Assembly: GCF_024206495.1 (NCBI RefSeq)
Contig: NZ_JAMBPQ010000009.1
Coordinates: 62,001-126,000 of the forward strand
Reading direction: 5' to 3'
Source of the DNA: Paraburkholderia sp. CNPSo 3272
Lineage (GTDB): Bacteria > Pseudomonadota > Gammaproteobacteria > Burkholderiales > Burkholderiaceae
Length of the DNA stretch: 64,000 nt
The notes beneath the pieces are model-generated. The model searched no databases. It saw nothing but the letters and a program-made list of their open reading frames with translations, and had not been told where the DNA came from. Below, in pieces: positions 63,098 to 64,000 of this stretch; the stretch's first letter is position 1; each line of letters opens with the position of its first letter. Position numbers and translations under genes: made by a program.

Positions 63098-64000
63098 AGT
63101 TCGAGATCCTGATCATTGGCGCCGGACCGGCCGGATTGAATGCCGCGCGCATCGCCGCAGATGCGGGCGCAAGCGTCGGCATCGTCGACGACAATGCGCT
63201 GCCCGGCGGCCAGATCTGGCGTCAGGGTCCGGGGCATCGCGCCGCTGGCCCCGCACGCGTCGTGCTCGACGCACTCGCGGCGCGCACCAACGTCACGCTG
63301 CTAAGCGCGACCCGCATCGTGCAGGCACTTCCCGGCCGGCAGCTGCTCGCCGAGAGCCCCGACCGCGCGCTCACGCTCGCTTACGGCAAGCTCATCGTCG
63401 CCTCGGGCGCGCGTGAGCGCTTCCTGCCCTATCCCGGCTGGACCTTGCCGGGCATCACGGGCGCGGGCGGCTTGCAGGCGCTCATCAAGGGCGGGATGCC
63501 CGTGCGCGGCGAACGCATCGTCATCGCGGGCAGCGGGCCGCTGCTCTGGGCCGCCGCGATCACCGCGCGCCAGCATGGCGCAACGATCGCCGCGATCGTG
63601 GAGCAGGCGCCGCCGCAGGCGGTGCGCCGCTTCGCGGCAGGCCTCGTCCATACGCCCGCAAAGCTGGCACAGGCGCTGCGCATGCGCTTCGATCTGCGCG
63701 CGACGCCCTACTGGTGCGATGCGTACGTTGCCGAGGCCATTGGCACGACGCGCGTGACGCAGGCGCGTGTACGGCTCGGCAACGGCGAAGTGCTGGTCGA
63801 TTGCGACCGGGTCGCTTGCGCCTATGGCCTCGTGCCGAATACGGGCCTGGGCGCGGCGCTGGGCTGCCGCCTCGAAACCCATGCGGGTTCTCCCGCCATC
63901 GCCGTGAACGAATGGCAGCAGACCTGCGCCGAAGCCATTTACGCGGCCGGCGAATGCACGGGCGTGGGCGGCATGGAACTCGCGACAGTGGAAGGACGCA
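63094..64000 (+). CDS. NAD(P)/FAD oxidoreductase subunit, partial at window end
   Basis: Pyridine-nucleotide-type flavoprotein, HcnB-like, of which the first 302 codons are in the window; no stop occurs before the end. It begins MKFEILIIGAGPAGLNAAR (FAD motif) and has a second dinucleotide motif IVIAGSGPLLWAAAI and the ATG-like CAYGLVPNT and AAGECTGVGGMELA regions. A full-length protein is expected to be about 420-460 aa. It completes the three-subunit D-hydroxyproline dehydrogenase. It overlaps the ferredoxin-like gene by 4 bases (ATGA). Confidence 0.88.
   Translation, partial: MKFEILIIGAGPAGLNAARIAADAGASVGIVDDNALPGGQIWRQGPGHRAAGPARVVLDALAARTNVTLLSATRIVQALPGRQLLAESPDRALTLAYGKLIVASGARERFLPYPGWTLPGITGAGGLQALIKGGMPVRGERIVIAGSGPLLWAAAITARQHGATIAAIVEQAPPQAVRRFAAGLVHTPAKLAQALRMRFDLRATPYWCDAYVAEAIGTTRVTQARVRLGNGEVLVDCDRVACAYGLVPNTGLGAALGCRLETHAGSPAIAVNEWQQTCAEAIYAAGECTGVGGMELATVEGR

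Noticed and set aside
61543-63237. Long minus-strand frame of about 564 codons over the hydroxyproline operon
   Set aside because: Antisense to clear FAD and Fe-S genes with strong motifs; composition is shadow-like.
1-64000. tRNA, rRNA, CRISPR, transposase, integrase or att sites
   Set aside because: None could be recognised; no repeated spacer pattern, transposase motif or cloverleaf was seen by eye.

Overview
The window is a high-GC, gene-dense chromosomal segment typical of the Burkholderiales, most likely Paraburkholderia or a close relative. The evidence is the box benzoyl-CoA cluster with its helix-turn-helix/shikimate-kinase regulator, an alpha-hydroxyketone quorum-sensing locus, squalene-hopene cyclase, the non-phosphorylating L-rhamnose route, and codon use strongly biased to G/C in the third position. 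No rRNA, tRNA, CRISPR array, insertion sequence or prophage was seen. Gene content is mostly catabolic modules, each with its own regulator.

Layout. 0-9.7 kb: ketopantoate reductase and a PaaI-type thioesterase, then aerobic benzoate degradation through CoA thioesters (boxC-boxB-boxA on the minus strand, the regulator boxR, and divergent benzoate-CoA ligase plus an alpha/beta hydrolase). 10-13.7 kb: a membrane sensor kinase, an LqsR-like response regulator and a CqsA/LqsA-type autoinducer synthase, i.e. a Legionella/Vibrio-like alpha-hydroxyketone system. 14.3-14.8 kb: a shredded diguanylate cyclase gene. 15-17.2 kb: small stress-type genes (ABM domain, DUF2795, lone receiver, PRC-barrel). 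17.3-22 kb: Tat-exported phospholipase C, an SDR, a DUF1328 peptide and a secreted esterase. 22.2 kb: a LexA box between an SRAP/YedK gene and a small gene of unknown function.

23-34.7 kb: L-rhamnose uptake (ABC transporter) and oxidation (mutarotase, dehydrogenase, lactonase, dehydratase, second dehydrogenase) with a LysR regulator. The MFS transporter is frameshifted and the last hydrolase of the route is reduced to a 74-codon remnant, so this copy of the pathway looks damaged. 35-40 kb: glycerol regulon glpR-glpD-glpK-glpF with GlpR-type operators. 40-44.4 kb: secreted protein, nucleobase permease, XRE-cupin regulator, acetyltransferase and small unknown genes. 44.4-47.8 kb: malic enzyme maeB and a divergent LysR gene. 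47.9-49.2 kb: an MHS-type transporter.

49.5-55.2 kb: an IclR-controlled operon of seven genes (cyclase-family hydrolase, SDR, 3-hydroxyacyl-CoA-dehydrogenase-like enzyme, AtoE-type transporter, muconolactone-isomerase-like and YciI-like proteins) whose substrate cannot be named; it is the best candidate here for an undescribed pathway. 55.4-57.7 kb: a second DUF1328 peptide and a Tat-exported purple acid phosphatase behind a possible PHO box. 57.8-60.6 kb: squalene-hopene cyclase and a divergent TetR regulator. 60.7 kb to the end: hydroxyproline 2-epimerase and a multi-subunit D-hydroxyproline dehydrogenase, the last gene running off the window.
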